Assembly (NCBI GenBank): GCA_938073925.1
Contig: CALJGH010000111.1
Coordinates: 1-7,557, forward strand
Reading direction: 5' to 3'
Length of the DNA stretch: 7,557 nucleotides
From: an uncultured Nitrospinaceae bacterium
Lineage (GTDB): Bacteria; Nitrospinota; Nitrospinia; Nitrospinales; VA-1
Position 1 is the first letter of the stretch, and the number at the start of each line of letters is the position of its first letter. A program made the translations under genes and the position numbers. Shown piece after piece: positions 1 through 6,234 of this stretch. The notes under the pieces were generated by a model. It made no database searches, was not told the DNA's origin, and saw nothing but the letters and a program-made list of their open reading frames with translations.

Positions 1-35
1 AGTTGATCTCCATTCCACTCTAGATCCCATCCACA

Positions 36-320
36 ATGCAGGATGTAGAAAAAAAAATAGAAGACCTAAAAAGCGTTACGGGGAAATTAGCTATTGAAAT
101 TGAAATCACTGATCTCAACGATCAGGAGTTTCAAATACAAAGCGGATACTGCAAAATGAATGGGAAAGATCTGATCCTTCTGGATAAAAATCTCTCACTT
201 CAGGAACAAGCCGAAGTCAGACTTAAAACATTAAAAAACTTTGATCTCGAAAATATTTATGTCGCATCATGGATTCGAGAGCATCTTGAACTAGAAAGCA
301 GCACACATGACCCTTCTTAA
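36..320 (+). CDS. Small conserved-type hypothetical protein, 94 aa
   Basis: I do not recognise a named function. The product is a soluble, charged 94-residue protein with no signal peptide or membrane segment. It starts with a lysine/glutamate-rich helix (about residues 1-15). A predicted beta region follows, with a central SGYCKMNGKDLILLDKNLS stretch at residues 36-54, then helices ending in a VASWIREHLE segment (76-85). This layout (a Gly-x-Cys-x-x-x-Gly strand pair, an LLD turn, then a helix and a closing IREHLE-like helix) resembles small uncharacterised proteins I recall from several Gram-negative lineages, but that is from memory only. The ATG at 36 follows an in-frame TAG at 21-23, so the gene cannot extend further upstream. 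No clear Shine-Dalgarno sequence precedes it. Its last 14 bases overlap the start of the PEP mutase gene, which suggests translational coupling. Bases 1-35 hold too little to identify an upstream gene; one frame would end at that same TAG. Confidence 0.7.
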   Translation: MQDVEKKIEDLKSVTGKLAIEIEITDLNDQEFQIQSGYCKMNGKDLILLDKNLSLQEQAEVRLKTLKNFDLENIYVASWIREHLELESSTHDPS

Positions 321-2040
321 CAACACACTCCCTGAACAACGTAGAGGAAAATTAAAGGCCCTGCTGGAAAAAGGCCATACCGTTCGCGTCCTTGAAGCTC
401 ATAACGGTTTGAGCGGAATCATTGCCAATAATATTCAGGTTAAAGGTGAATCTGAAGGCAGATCCCTCATTCGTGAGTTCGATGCTCTCTGGGAGAGTAG
501 CCTCACAGACTCCGCGTCAAAAGGGCATCCAGATATTGAAGTGGTCACTTTTGATTCGAGGCTACAAACCATCAATGAAATTCTTGCTGTGACCAACAAG
601 CCCATGATTGTAGACGGTGATACGGGAGGAGATGCCAACGCATTTGAATATACCGTATCCAAACTGGAAAGAGCGGGTGTGTCTGCTGTAATCATTGAAG
701 ATAAGGTGTTTCCAAAAAGAAACAGTCTAGAGGCAGGGGTACAACAAAACCTTGAAGATCCCGAAGTCTTTGCTCAAAAAATTCGCCGCGGCAAAAGCGT
801 TCAAATATCCGACGAATTTATGGTCATCGCAAGACTCGAAAGTCTTATCGCAGGAAAACCCATGGAAGATGCAGTAAACAGAGCGGAAATTTATCTGCGC
901 GCGGGAGTGGATGGAATCATGATCCATTCCAAGTCCAAATCGGCTGATGAAATTTTTGAGTTTGCAGAACGCTACAAAGATATTTGCAAACAATTGAATT
1001 TAAATAAACCACTAGTATGCGTACCTACGACTTACAACCAAACCAATGAAGATGAATTGAGTGCTGCCGGATTCCGCATCATCATTCACGCGAACCATTT
1101 GCTACGAAGCGCATACAAAGCAATGATGGAAACAGCGAAAACAATCCTACGCGATCAGCGATCCTTCGAAGCAGACCCTCTTTGCAGCACCGTAAGGGAA
1201 ATTTTTAAAACAGTAGGGTTTCTGGATGTTAAAGAAAAGGATCAGGAAAACGAACAAACCACTAACGTTCCTGTCATCATTCCTGCGGCTGGAGAAGACC
1301 CTGTCTTTAAGAAAACGCTCAACGGAAAACCGAAGGCGATGCTCGAAATCTCCGGGAAGACACTTCTTGACCATCAGATCCAGACTTTAAACAATGGCAA
1401 TCTGGCGGATATCACGGTTATCACAGGCTACGGCCGGGACCAGTTGAAGGCAGAAGGAATCAGCATTCTCGAGAACCCAGATTTTAAAAATGGCTCTGCT
1501 CTCAATTCTTTATTTATTGCTAAAGAAAAAATGCACAACGGGTTCATCATGCTCTACTCAGATATTCTTATGGAAGACGCCATTATTAAAAAATTGATGG
1601 AGAGACGGGAAGACATCATTCTGGTCGCAGACAATTCCACCCAATACCATGAACCTCAAGAAGGAAATATTCTCGATTTTATCATCGGCAAACACCAGAA
1701 CAAACCCGCACGTAGAGAGATACGTTTTGCCAGTGAAAATGTGGTCGCAAAAATTGGCAGCAAAATAAATCCGGAAACTGCCAGCCATGAATTCATAGGT
1801 CTTGCACGATTTAGCAAAACAGGTGCAGAACAATTAATCGAAACATACAATGATGTCGTTAAAAACTACAAAGGGCAATTTCAGGAGTCTGAAGACATAT
1901 CGCGATTCAACTTTACCGACCTCATACAGGAAATGATCGATCTCGGTTTTGTCGTCCATTTTATGGAAATACATAAAGGTTGGCTAGAAATCCACAACGC
2001 CGAACACATTGCTCTTGCTGAAAAATCTTTTAGCGCATAA
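307..2040 (+). CDS. Bifunctional phosphoenolpyruvate mutase / phosphonate nucleotidyltransferase, 577 aa
   Basis: The N-terminal domain (about residues 12-300) belongs to the PEP mutase/isocitrate lyase superfamily. It rearranges phosphoenolpyruvate to phosphonopyruvate, the first step of phosphonate synthesis. Visible signatures are RVLEAHNGLSG (27-37), the metal-binding DGDTGG (103-108), and EDKVFPKRNS (131-140), which fits the EDK-x5-NS motif separating true PEP mutases from C-C lyases of the same fold. The C-terminal domain (about 321-577) is a nucleotidyltransferase: VIIPAAG (323-329), KPKAMLEISGKTLLDHQ (341-357), a metal-binding YSDI (417-420) and a closing GWLEIHNAEH (558-567). By analogy with PEP mutase-fused PntC-type enzymes it probably transfers CMP to 2-aminoethylphosphonate or a related phosphonate; the exact substrate is inferred. 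The start at 307 is supported by the family-typical N-terminus and overlaps the preceding gene; only a weak GAAAG lies upstream. Decarboxylase and transaminase partners are not in view. The product is probably cytosolic. Confidence 0.9.
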   Translation: MTLLNNTLPEQRRGKLKALLEKGHTVRVLEAHNGLSGIIANNIQVKGESEGRSLIREFDALWESSLTDSASKGHPDIEVVTFDSRLQTINEILAVTNKPMIVDGDTGGDANAFEYTVSKLERAGVSAVIIEDKVFPKRNSLEAGVQQNLEDPEVFAQKIRRGKSVQISDEFMVIARLESLIAGKPMEDAVNRAEIYLRAGVDGIMIHSKSKSADEIFEFAERYKDICKQLNLNKPLVCVPTTYNQTNEDELSAAGFRIIIHANHLLRSAYKAMMETAKTILRDQRSFEADPLCSTVREIFKTVGFLDVKEKDQENEQTTNVPVIIPAAGEDPVFKKTLNGKPKAMLEISGKTLLDHQIQTLNNGNLADITVITGYGRDQLKAEGISILENPDFKNGSALNSLFIAKEKMHNGFIMLYSDILMEDAIIKKLMERREDIILVADNSTQYHEPQEGNILDFIIGKHQNKPARREIRFASENVVAKIGSKINPETASHEFIGLARFSKTGAEQLIETYNDVVKNYKGQFQESEDISRFNFTDLIQEMIDLGFVVHFMEIHKGWLEIHNAEHIALAEKSFSA

Positions 2041-2074
2041 AATCACGCTTCCCTAAATAACCACTGAGAAAAAA

Positions 2075-3784
2075 ATGTACTTCTCAAAACTACTGATCCC
2101 TACATTAAAAGAATCCCCTGCCGACGCTGAAGTTGCCAGCCACAAGTTGATGGTCCGTGCTGGAATGATCCGACAGCTTGCTGCAGGCATTTACTCCATT
2201 CTTCCATTGGGGTTGCGGGTTTTAAAAAAAGTGGAAGCCATAATTCGCGAAGAAATGGATCAGGTTGGCGGTCAAGAGGTTTTCCTTCCCAGCATCCAAC
2301 CTGCCGAGTTATGGCAGGAAAGCAAACGATGGGATTTTTATGGAAAAGAACTTTTGAGATTTAAAGACCGGCATGACCGCGAATTCTGCTATGGCCCCAC
2401 GCATGAAGAAGTCATCACCGACATCATACGCAAAGACGTCAAGTCTTACCGACAGCTTCCTTTGATTCTTTATCAAATACAAACCAAGTTTCGCGATGAG
2501 GTTCGCCCCCGGTTTGGAATCATGCGGGGCAGAGAATTTATGATGAAAGATGCCTATAGCTTCCATACCGATGAAGCCGATACGCAAAAAACTTACGCAC
2601 AAATGGCCAAAGCTTATGCAAATGTTTTCACACGTTGTGGTTTAGAGTTCAAACAAGTACAGGCAGATTCTGGAACCATTGGTGGAAGCTTTTCCCACGA
2701 GTTCGCTGTGCTGGCAGATTCTGGTGAAGATGAAATAGCTTTCTGCGAAGCGTGTGGCTATGCCTCCAATATGGAACTTGCAGAGTCTCGTCCAGGATCT
2801 GCATCGATATCGACAAACGGCACAGAAGACCGCAAAGAAATTCACACCCCCGGTAAAAAATCAGTCGAAGAAGTTGCAGAATTTCTCAAATTGCCACGCG
2901 AACAGATTGTCAAAACCATTTTATTGGAAAACGAAAATGGACTGGTCGCTGGACTGGTTCGTGGTGACCATGAAATCAACCTCATAAAAATGAAAAACCT
3001 GATTGGATGCGAATGGTTGCTGCCTGTGGCTGAAAAAACAATCGATCAGCAACTAGGGTTGCCTTGTGGATACATCGGTCCCGTTGAATTGAATATCCCG
3101 ATCTATGCCGACCAGGAGATCACCGCTTTGAAAAACTTTGTCACAGGTGCTAACAAAGCCGATACCCATTTCATAGGAGTTCAGGTCAAACGCGATCTTA
3201 AGGTAAGCAAATTTGGTGATTTACGGCGCATTCTCGCTGGCGACCCCTGCCCCAAATGCGATGAGGGAAAATATCAGGTGAAACGCGGAATAGAAGTCGG
3301 TCATATTTTCATTCTTGGCACAAAATATTCTGAAGCGATGAAAGCCGTATATTCGGACAATAATGGCAAAGAAAGTCCAATGATAATGGGATGTTACGGA
3401 ATTGGTGTCGGCAGAACAGCAGCCGCCTCCGTCGAACAAAACCACGATGAAAAAGGAATTGTCTGGCCTCGCAACCTGGCTCCTTTCGAGGTCATAGTTA
3501 TCCCGGTAAACTTCAAAAATGACGATTTAAAAAATACTTGCGAGTCCATTTATACCCAACTCAAGGAAATGGGAGTCGAAGTGATTCTCGACGATCGCCA
3601 GGATCGATTGGGGGGCAAACTAAAAGATGCTGATTTAATAGGGATTCCCTTGCAAATAATCGTGGGTCCTAAAAACCTCGAAGAAGGGAAAGTGGAAATA
3701 AAGATTCGCAAGACGCAGGAATCTCAACTGCATCCCTACCCCCAGATTGTCAATGATATCCCCAATATTTTAAAGGACTTATAA
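2075..3784 (+). CDS. proS: Prolyl-tRNA synthetase, bacterial type with editing domain, 569 aa
   Basis: This class II synthetase charges tRNA(Pro) with proline in the cytosol. Its 569 residues are close to the roughly 570 of E. coli ProS. In order it has motif 1 (about 45-75), the GPTHEE loop (107-112), motif 2 with FRDEVRPRFGIMRGREF (139-155), the inserted INS editing domain (about 225-395), motif 3 with GCYGIGVGR (439-447), and an anticodon-binding domain (about 470-569) containing LDDRQDRLGGKLKDADLIG (505-523). Lys280 in QIVKTILL aligns with the INS lysine (K279 in E. coli) needed to hydrolyse Ala-tRNA(Pro), so editing is probably intact. Two CxxC pairs, C224/C227 and C392/C395, bracket the INS domain. 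The ATG at 2075 begins MYFSKLLIPTLKE, typical of the family, with a modest GAGAA six bases upstream. The gene lies 34 bases after the PEP mutase gene with no terminator between them, so cotranscription is possible. Confidence 0.98.
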   Translation: MYFSKLLIPTLKESPADAEVASHKLMVRAGMIRQLAAGIYSILPLGLRVLKKVEAIIREEMDQVGGQEVFLPSIQPAELWQESKRWDFYGKELLRFKDRHDREFCYGPTHEEVITDIIRKDVKSYRQLPLILYQIQTKFRDEVRPRFGIMRGREFMMKDAYSFHTDEADTQKTYAQMAKAYANVFTRCGLEFKQVQADSGTIGGSFSHEFAVLADSGEDEIAFCEACGYASNMELAESRPGSASISTNGTEDRKEIHTPGKKSVEEVAEFLKLPREQIVKTILLENENGLVAGLVRGDHEINLIKMKNLIGCEWLLPVAEKTIDQQLGLPCGYIGPVELNIPIYADQEITALKNFVTGANKADTHFIGVQVKRDLKVSKFGDLRRILAGDPCPKCDEGKYQVKRGIEVGHIFILGTKYSEAMKAVYSDNNGKESPMIMGCYGIGVGRTAAASVEQNHDEKGIVWPRNLAPFEVIVIPVNFKNDDLKNTCESIYTQLKEMGVEVILDDRQDRLGGKLKDADLIGIPLQIIVGPKNLEEGKVEIKIRKTQESQLHPYPQIVNDIPNILKDL

Positions 3785-3801
3785 ATTGCTGGCTGGTCTC
3801 C

Positions 3802-3834
3802 CCTGCCCCCAGATTTCCCTTGAAATCAGGCAGG
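3802..3834 (+). repeat. Imperfect hairpin just downstream of proS
   Basis: CCTGCC (3802-3807) pairs with GGCAGG (3829-3834). After a small asymmetric internal loop, GATTTC (3812-3817) pairs with GAAATC (3822-3827) around a CCTT loop. The hairpin starts 17 bases after the proS stop. No T-run follows it, so it is not itself a standard intrinsic terminator. It could protect the mRNA 3' end or be part of a small RNA ending at the terminator 40 bases on. Confidence 0.55.
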
Positions 3835-3874
3835 TAATTCTTGTACAATTCGCCTAACTGAATACGGGCTCTGC

Positions 3875-3904
3875 AATGCGGGCTTTGAGCTCGCATTTTT
3901 TTTT
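3875..3904 (+). terminator. Strong intrinsic (Rho-independent) terminator after proS
   Basis: AATGCGGGCT (3875-3884) pairs with AGCTCGCATT (3888-3897) over ten base pairs, one of them G-U, closed by a TTG loop. The 3' arm runs into an uninterrupted tract of nine T residues (3896-3904). This is a textbook intrinsic terminator on the + strand. It lies 91 bases past the proS stop and 106 bases before the rimP start, so it should end transcription from the proS side and separate proS from the rimP-nusA-infB operon. There is no matching A-tract on the left side, so it is not bidirectional. Confidence 0.88.
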
Positions 3905-4009
3905 GCTGTTCCCGTGGGAAACGGTCAGTTTTTGCTTTCTCTTCCTTGTGGATTTTACTGATTCCAGATAACAATTTCTGGAAATTCTCTCTTACACATT
4001 GAGGTCTAA
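3905..4009 (+). promoter_or_regulatory. Probable leader and promoter region of the rimP-nusA-infB operon
   Basis: Because a strong terminator lies immediately upstream, transcription of rimP onward most likely starts in this stretch. It is pyrimidine-rich (around 3928-3956) and contains only weak matches to sigma-70 elements, for example TTGCTT (3932-3937) with TTTACT (3954-3959) at 16-base spacing, so I do not assign a start site. A 7-base inverted repeat, TTCCAGA (3962-3968) and TCTGGAA (3977-3983) with an 8-base loop, could be a leader hairpin or a dimeric-protein site. GAGG at 4001-4004 is the rimP ribosome binding site, five bases before the ATG. Confidence 0.4.
3962..3983. repeat. Inverted repeat upstream of rimP
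   Basis: TTCCAGA (3962-3968) and TCTGGAA (3977-3983) are perfect inverted arms around the 8-base spacer TAACAATT. In RNA this would be a 7-bp hairpin about 27 bases before the rimP start; in DNA it would be a dyad suited to a dimeric regulator. No partner or function can be read from the sequence. Confidence 0.45.
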
Positions 4010-4471
4010 ATGGGAAAAGCCCCGGTCACTCAATCGGTAACAGAGTTGATTGAGCCTGGTCTTCTGGCGGATGGGCTTGAGCTGGTTGATGTCGAGTTCA
4101 AAAAAGAAGGCAAAAACTGGATCCTGCGGATTTATATTGACCGGGAAGGTGGGGTAACACTTTCAGACTGCCAAAAAGTCAGCCGTCTTGCCGGAGATCT
4201 GATAGAAGTTGAAGAAGTCATTGAGCCTGTTTACACCTTGGAAGTTTCTTCTCCCGGATTAAACCGGGTACTGAAAAAGGAAAAAGACTTTCTCAAGTAT
4301 TCAGGAAAGAAAATATACGTGCAATGTCATGCCCCTATGGATGGCAGAAAAAAATTTACTGGCATCTTAACAGGTTTTATAGATCAATCGATCCATCTTG
4401 AGGTGGATGGGCAACACTATACGATTCCTTTGAATCTAGTTGCCAAAGCAAATTTAGTCATAGAAATTTAG
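4010..4471 (+). CDS. rimP: Ribosome maturation factor RimP, 153 aa
   Basis: RimP binds the free 30S subunit and helps its late assembly, in particular the 3' domain that includes S19 and S12 contacts. The length of 153 residues is normal for the family. The N-terminal alpha/beta domain (about 1-83) contains LELVDVEFKKEGKNWILRIYID (23-44 region) and the family signature YTLEVSSPGLNRVL (75-88). The C-terminal Sm-like barrel (about 92-153) includes FTGILTGF (116-123). The start ATG has a clear GAGG at 4001-4004. It is the first gene of the conserved rimP-nusA-infB order. Its TAG stop (4469-4471) shares bases with the AGGA Shine-Dalgarno of nusA, so the two are almost certainly translated from one mRNA. 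Confidence 0.96.
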   Translation: MGKAPVTQSVTELIEPGLLADGLELVDVEFKKEGKNWILRIYIDREGGVTLSDCQKVSRLAGDLIEVEEVIEPVYTLEVSSPGLNRVLKKEKDFLKYSGKKIYVQCHAPMDGRKKFTGILTGFIDQSIHLEVDGQHYTIPLNLVAKANLVIEI

Positions 4472-4480
4472 GAAAGAAAA

Positions 4481-6115
4481 ATGGGTCTAGAAACTATCAG
4501 CATTTTGGAACAACTGAGCCGGGATAAAGGCATCGACAAAGATGTGTTGATCGATGCCTTGAAAGCAGCGGTTGAAGTCGCAGCTCGAAAGCGTTATCCC
4601 GCCGCCACTGAGCTTCAAAGTGAGTTCAACGAGTCCACTGGGGAAGTGGAAATTTATCTTGAAAAAACAGTGGTTAAAAAAGTTGAAAACCCAGATGAAG
4701 AAATAAGTCTTAAAGAAGCTACTGCCTTTTCCGAAGATGTTCAAATAGGAGATCAGGTTCTGGTTCAGCAGATCATGGAAAACTACGGCCGCATCGCTGC
4801 GCAACTTGCCAAGCAGGTAATTGTCCAAAAAGTCCGCGAAGCAGAAATAGAATTGGTCCACAACGAGTACAAGGATAAAAAAGGTGAGATCATCAATGGC
4901 ATCGTACATCGCATGGAACATGGTGACCTGGTAGTTGATCTTGGAAATGCAGAAGGAATTTTGCCGCGCCGGGAACAGGTTTTCCGGGAAAGTTTTAACC
5001 GTGGAGAGCGTATTCGCGCTTATGTCCTCGATGTCCGCAGAACCCCTAAACACGCATTGGTCATCTTGTCTCGAACCCATATTGGTTTGGTCAAAAGATT
5101 ATTCGAAATGGAAGTCCCGGAGATCAGCGAGGGCATGGTGGAAATTATGGGAGTGGTGCGTGAACCCAATGGGCGAACCAAAATCGCCGTACGCACCAAT
5201 GATCGTGACATTGATGCCGTTGGTGCCTGTGTTGGCATGAGGGGAATGCGTGTCCAGTCTATCGTTCAGGAACTGCGGGGTGAGAAGATCGATATCGTTG
5301 AATATTCTGAAGACCCTGAAACTTATATAAAAAACGCGCTGAGCCCGGCTAAAGTTTCGAGGATCATTCTTAATCGGGATGACAAGCAAATGACCATCAT
5401 TGTCGCCGAAGATCAAATGTCCCTCGCAATCGGCAAAAAAGGCCAGAACGTTCGGCTAGCAGCAAAACTTGTCAAATGGAAAGTAGACATCAAAGGAGCG
5501 GCTGAAGCTTTGGAAATGGGAGAGCAAACTTCTGCCTTCATGCCATCTTCAATATCAACTATTGATTTCCTTGACGAGATAAAAAATGCCAAGGGTCTGG
5601 GGGAAAAAGTGATGACGATTTTATTTAATGATAATCTCGTCACATACGAAGAAGCATTGAGTAGGGGCGTAAAAGGAATGGTGCAGCTGGCAGGAATCGG
5701 TCCAAAAAAGGCAGAAGCTTTGGTGGAGTTGGCAGAAAACATTAAAGAACGGGTTAAGGCAGAAATTTTGGAAACTGCTGTTCGGGAAGCAGAGGCCAGA
5801 GAGGCTAAAGAAGCCAATGACGATACCGCAGAAGAAGAGAAGAAAGCAGTTGATGAACCGAAAGAAAGTACTTCTAGCAACGAGATAGAAATAGATGAAC
5901 CCGAAGACGATGATGAGGAGATCCTCATCCAGAATTTATCTGGAATATCACAGGAATTACTAGATCTCCTGGAAACCAATGGCTTTGAAACCGTAGCAGA
6001 GCTTTCTGTTACGCCACTAGATGAGCTGATTGCCATCGATGGTATAGAAGAAGATTCAGGAAAAGATATCCTTGAGAAAGTAAAGCAACAACTGGGAAAT
6101 GTGGGAAATGTATAA
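4481..6115 (+). CDS. nusA: Transcription termination/antitermination factor NusA, 544 aa
   Basis: NusA binds RNA polymerase and nascent RNA, promoting pausing and intrinsic termination or, with partners, antitermination on rRNA operons. Domains in order: the polymerase-binding N-terminal domain (about 1-130), the S1 domain (about 134-200, with GDLVVDLGNAEGILPRREQ), KH1 (about 205-285, GxxG as GMRG at 252-255) and KH2 (about 290-345, GxxG as GKKG at 318-321). Two C-terminal helix-hairpin-helix-type repeats follow: one at about 360-425 (LAGIGPKKAEAL at 403-414) and one at about 482-538 (LSGISQELLDLLETNGF at 486-502). An acidic, low-complexity linker (about 434-481) joins them. At 544 residues it is longer than E. 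coli NusA (495), mainly because of this linker. The Shine-Dalgarno AGGA (4470-4473) overlaps the rimP stop. The second repeat resembles the acidic repeats of proteobacterial NusA that contact the alpha subunit or block RNA binding; that role is inferred here. Confidence 0.97.
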   Translation: MGLETISILEQLSRDKGIDKDVLIDALKAAVEVAARKRYPAATELQSEFNESTGEVEIYLEKTVVKKVENPDEEISLKEATAFSEDVQIGDQVLVQQIMENYGRIAAQLAKQVIVQKVREAEIELVHNEYKDKKGEIINGIVHRMEHGDLVVDLGNAEGILPRREQVFRESFNRGERIRAYVLDVRRTPKHALVILSRTHIGLVKRLFEMEVPEISEGMVEIMGVVREPNGRTKIAVRTNDRDIDAVGACVGMRGMRVQSIVQELRGEKIDIVEYSEDPETYIKNALSPAKVSRIILNRDDKQMTIIVAEDQMSLAIGKKGQNVRLAAKLVKWKVDIKGAAEALEMGEQTSAFMPSSISTIDFLDEIKNAKGLGEKVMTILFNDNLVTYEEALSRGVKGMVQLAGIGPKKAEALVELAENIKERVKAEILETAVREAEAREAKEANDDTAEEEKKAVDEPKESTSSNEIEIDEPEDDDEEILIQNLSGISQELLDLLETNGFETVAELSVTPLDELIAIDGIEEDSGKDILEKVKQQLGNVGNV

Positions 6116-6178
6116 AACTTATTTAAGAATTTTTTTGCAAATCAAATACCAGAATCCCATGCCAGGGTTTACAACAAA

Positions 6179-6195
6179 GGCTCAACTCTTGAGTC
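6179..6195 (+). repeat. Short hairpin in the nusA-infB spacer
   Basis: GGCTCAA (6179-6185) pairs with TTGAGTC (6189-6195), seven base pairs with one G-U, around a CTC loop. Flanking it, TGCCA (6160-6164) can pair with TGGCA (6205-6209), which would make a larger two-part structure ending about 16 bases before the infB ribosome binding site. No T-run follows, so it is not a terminator. It may be an RNA processing or translational control element for infB, but this is speculative. Confidence 0.35.
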
Positions 6196-6224
6196 GATGT
6201 AGAATGGCAGGCTTGCAAGAACAC

Positions 6225-6230
6225 AGGAGG
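6225..6230 (+). promoter_or_regulatory. Ribosome binding site that fixes the infB TTG start
   Basis: A perfect AGGAGG lies four bases upstream of TTG at 6235. The reading frame has an in-frame TGA at 6190-6192 and no ATG between that stop and the TTG. The peptide after the TTG reads AKIRVNKLALELG, which is the normal N-terminus of IF2, so this site decides the start. Confidence 0.9.
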
Positions 6231-6234
6231 AAAC

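Larger units (their letters stand above)
6116..6234 (+). other. nusA-infB intergenic spacer
   Basis: These 119 bases carry no gene that I can support. They begin with an AT-rich stretch in which CTTA (6118-6121) and TAAG (6124-6127) precede seven T residues (6130-6136). The four-base stem is too weak to call a terminator, but some attenuation before infB cannot be excluded. The remainder holds the short hairpin at 6179-6195, the palindrome CTTGCAAG (6212-6219) and the infB ribosome binding site. Confidence 0.6.

Noticed and set aside
2..97. An open frame running in from the window edge to a TGA at 95-97, which could be the end of an upstream gene overlapping the small gene.
   Set aside because: Only 31 codons are visible, with an Arg/Lys-rich composition consistent with an out-of-frame reading of the small gene; it cannot be supported from this window.
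2754..2987. Plus-strand 77-codon open frame inside proS.
   Set aside because: It lies in another frame of the well-supported proS gene, without a ribosome binding site or recognisable protein features.
3967..3978. GATAACAATTTC matches part of the E. coli lac operator/leader.
   Set aside because: Only this 12-base stretch matches; the dyad flanks here are TTCCAGA/TCTGGAA and not lac operator arms. No lac genes are near, so I treat it as a chance match.
3785..4009. Checked for a tRNA, as some bacteria carry an initiator tRNA gene before rimP.
   Set aside because: No cloverleaf, T-loop GGTTCGA-type motif or CCA-ending acceptor stem could be found in this gap.
4487..5080. Minus-strand open frame of 197 codons opposite nusA.
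   Set aside because: It lies wholly inside the clearly conserved NusA coding sequence, has a low-complexity hydrophobic/aromatic composition typical of an antisense frame, and shows no recognisable domain.
5413..6036. Minus-strand open frame of 207 codons, very serine-rich.
   Set aside because: It is the complement of the NusA KH2 and acidic C-terminal region; Glu/Asp/Lys codons read in antisense give the Ser/Phe runs. It shows no sign of an independent gene.
6118..6136. Possible terminator after nusA (short AT stem plus seven T residues).
   Set aside because: The stem is only four base pairs without GC strength, with a two-base loop, and infB follows in the conserved operon order, so full termination is unlikely.
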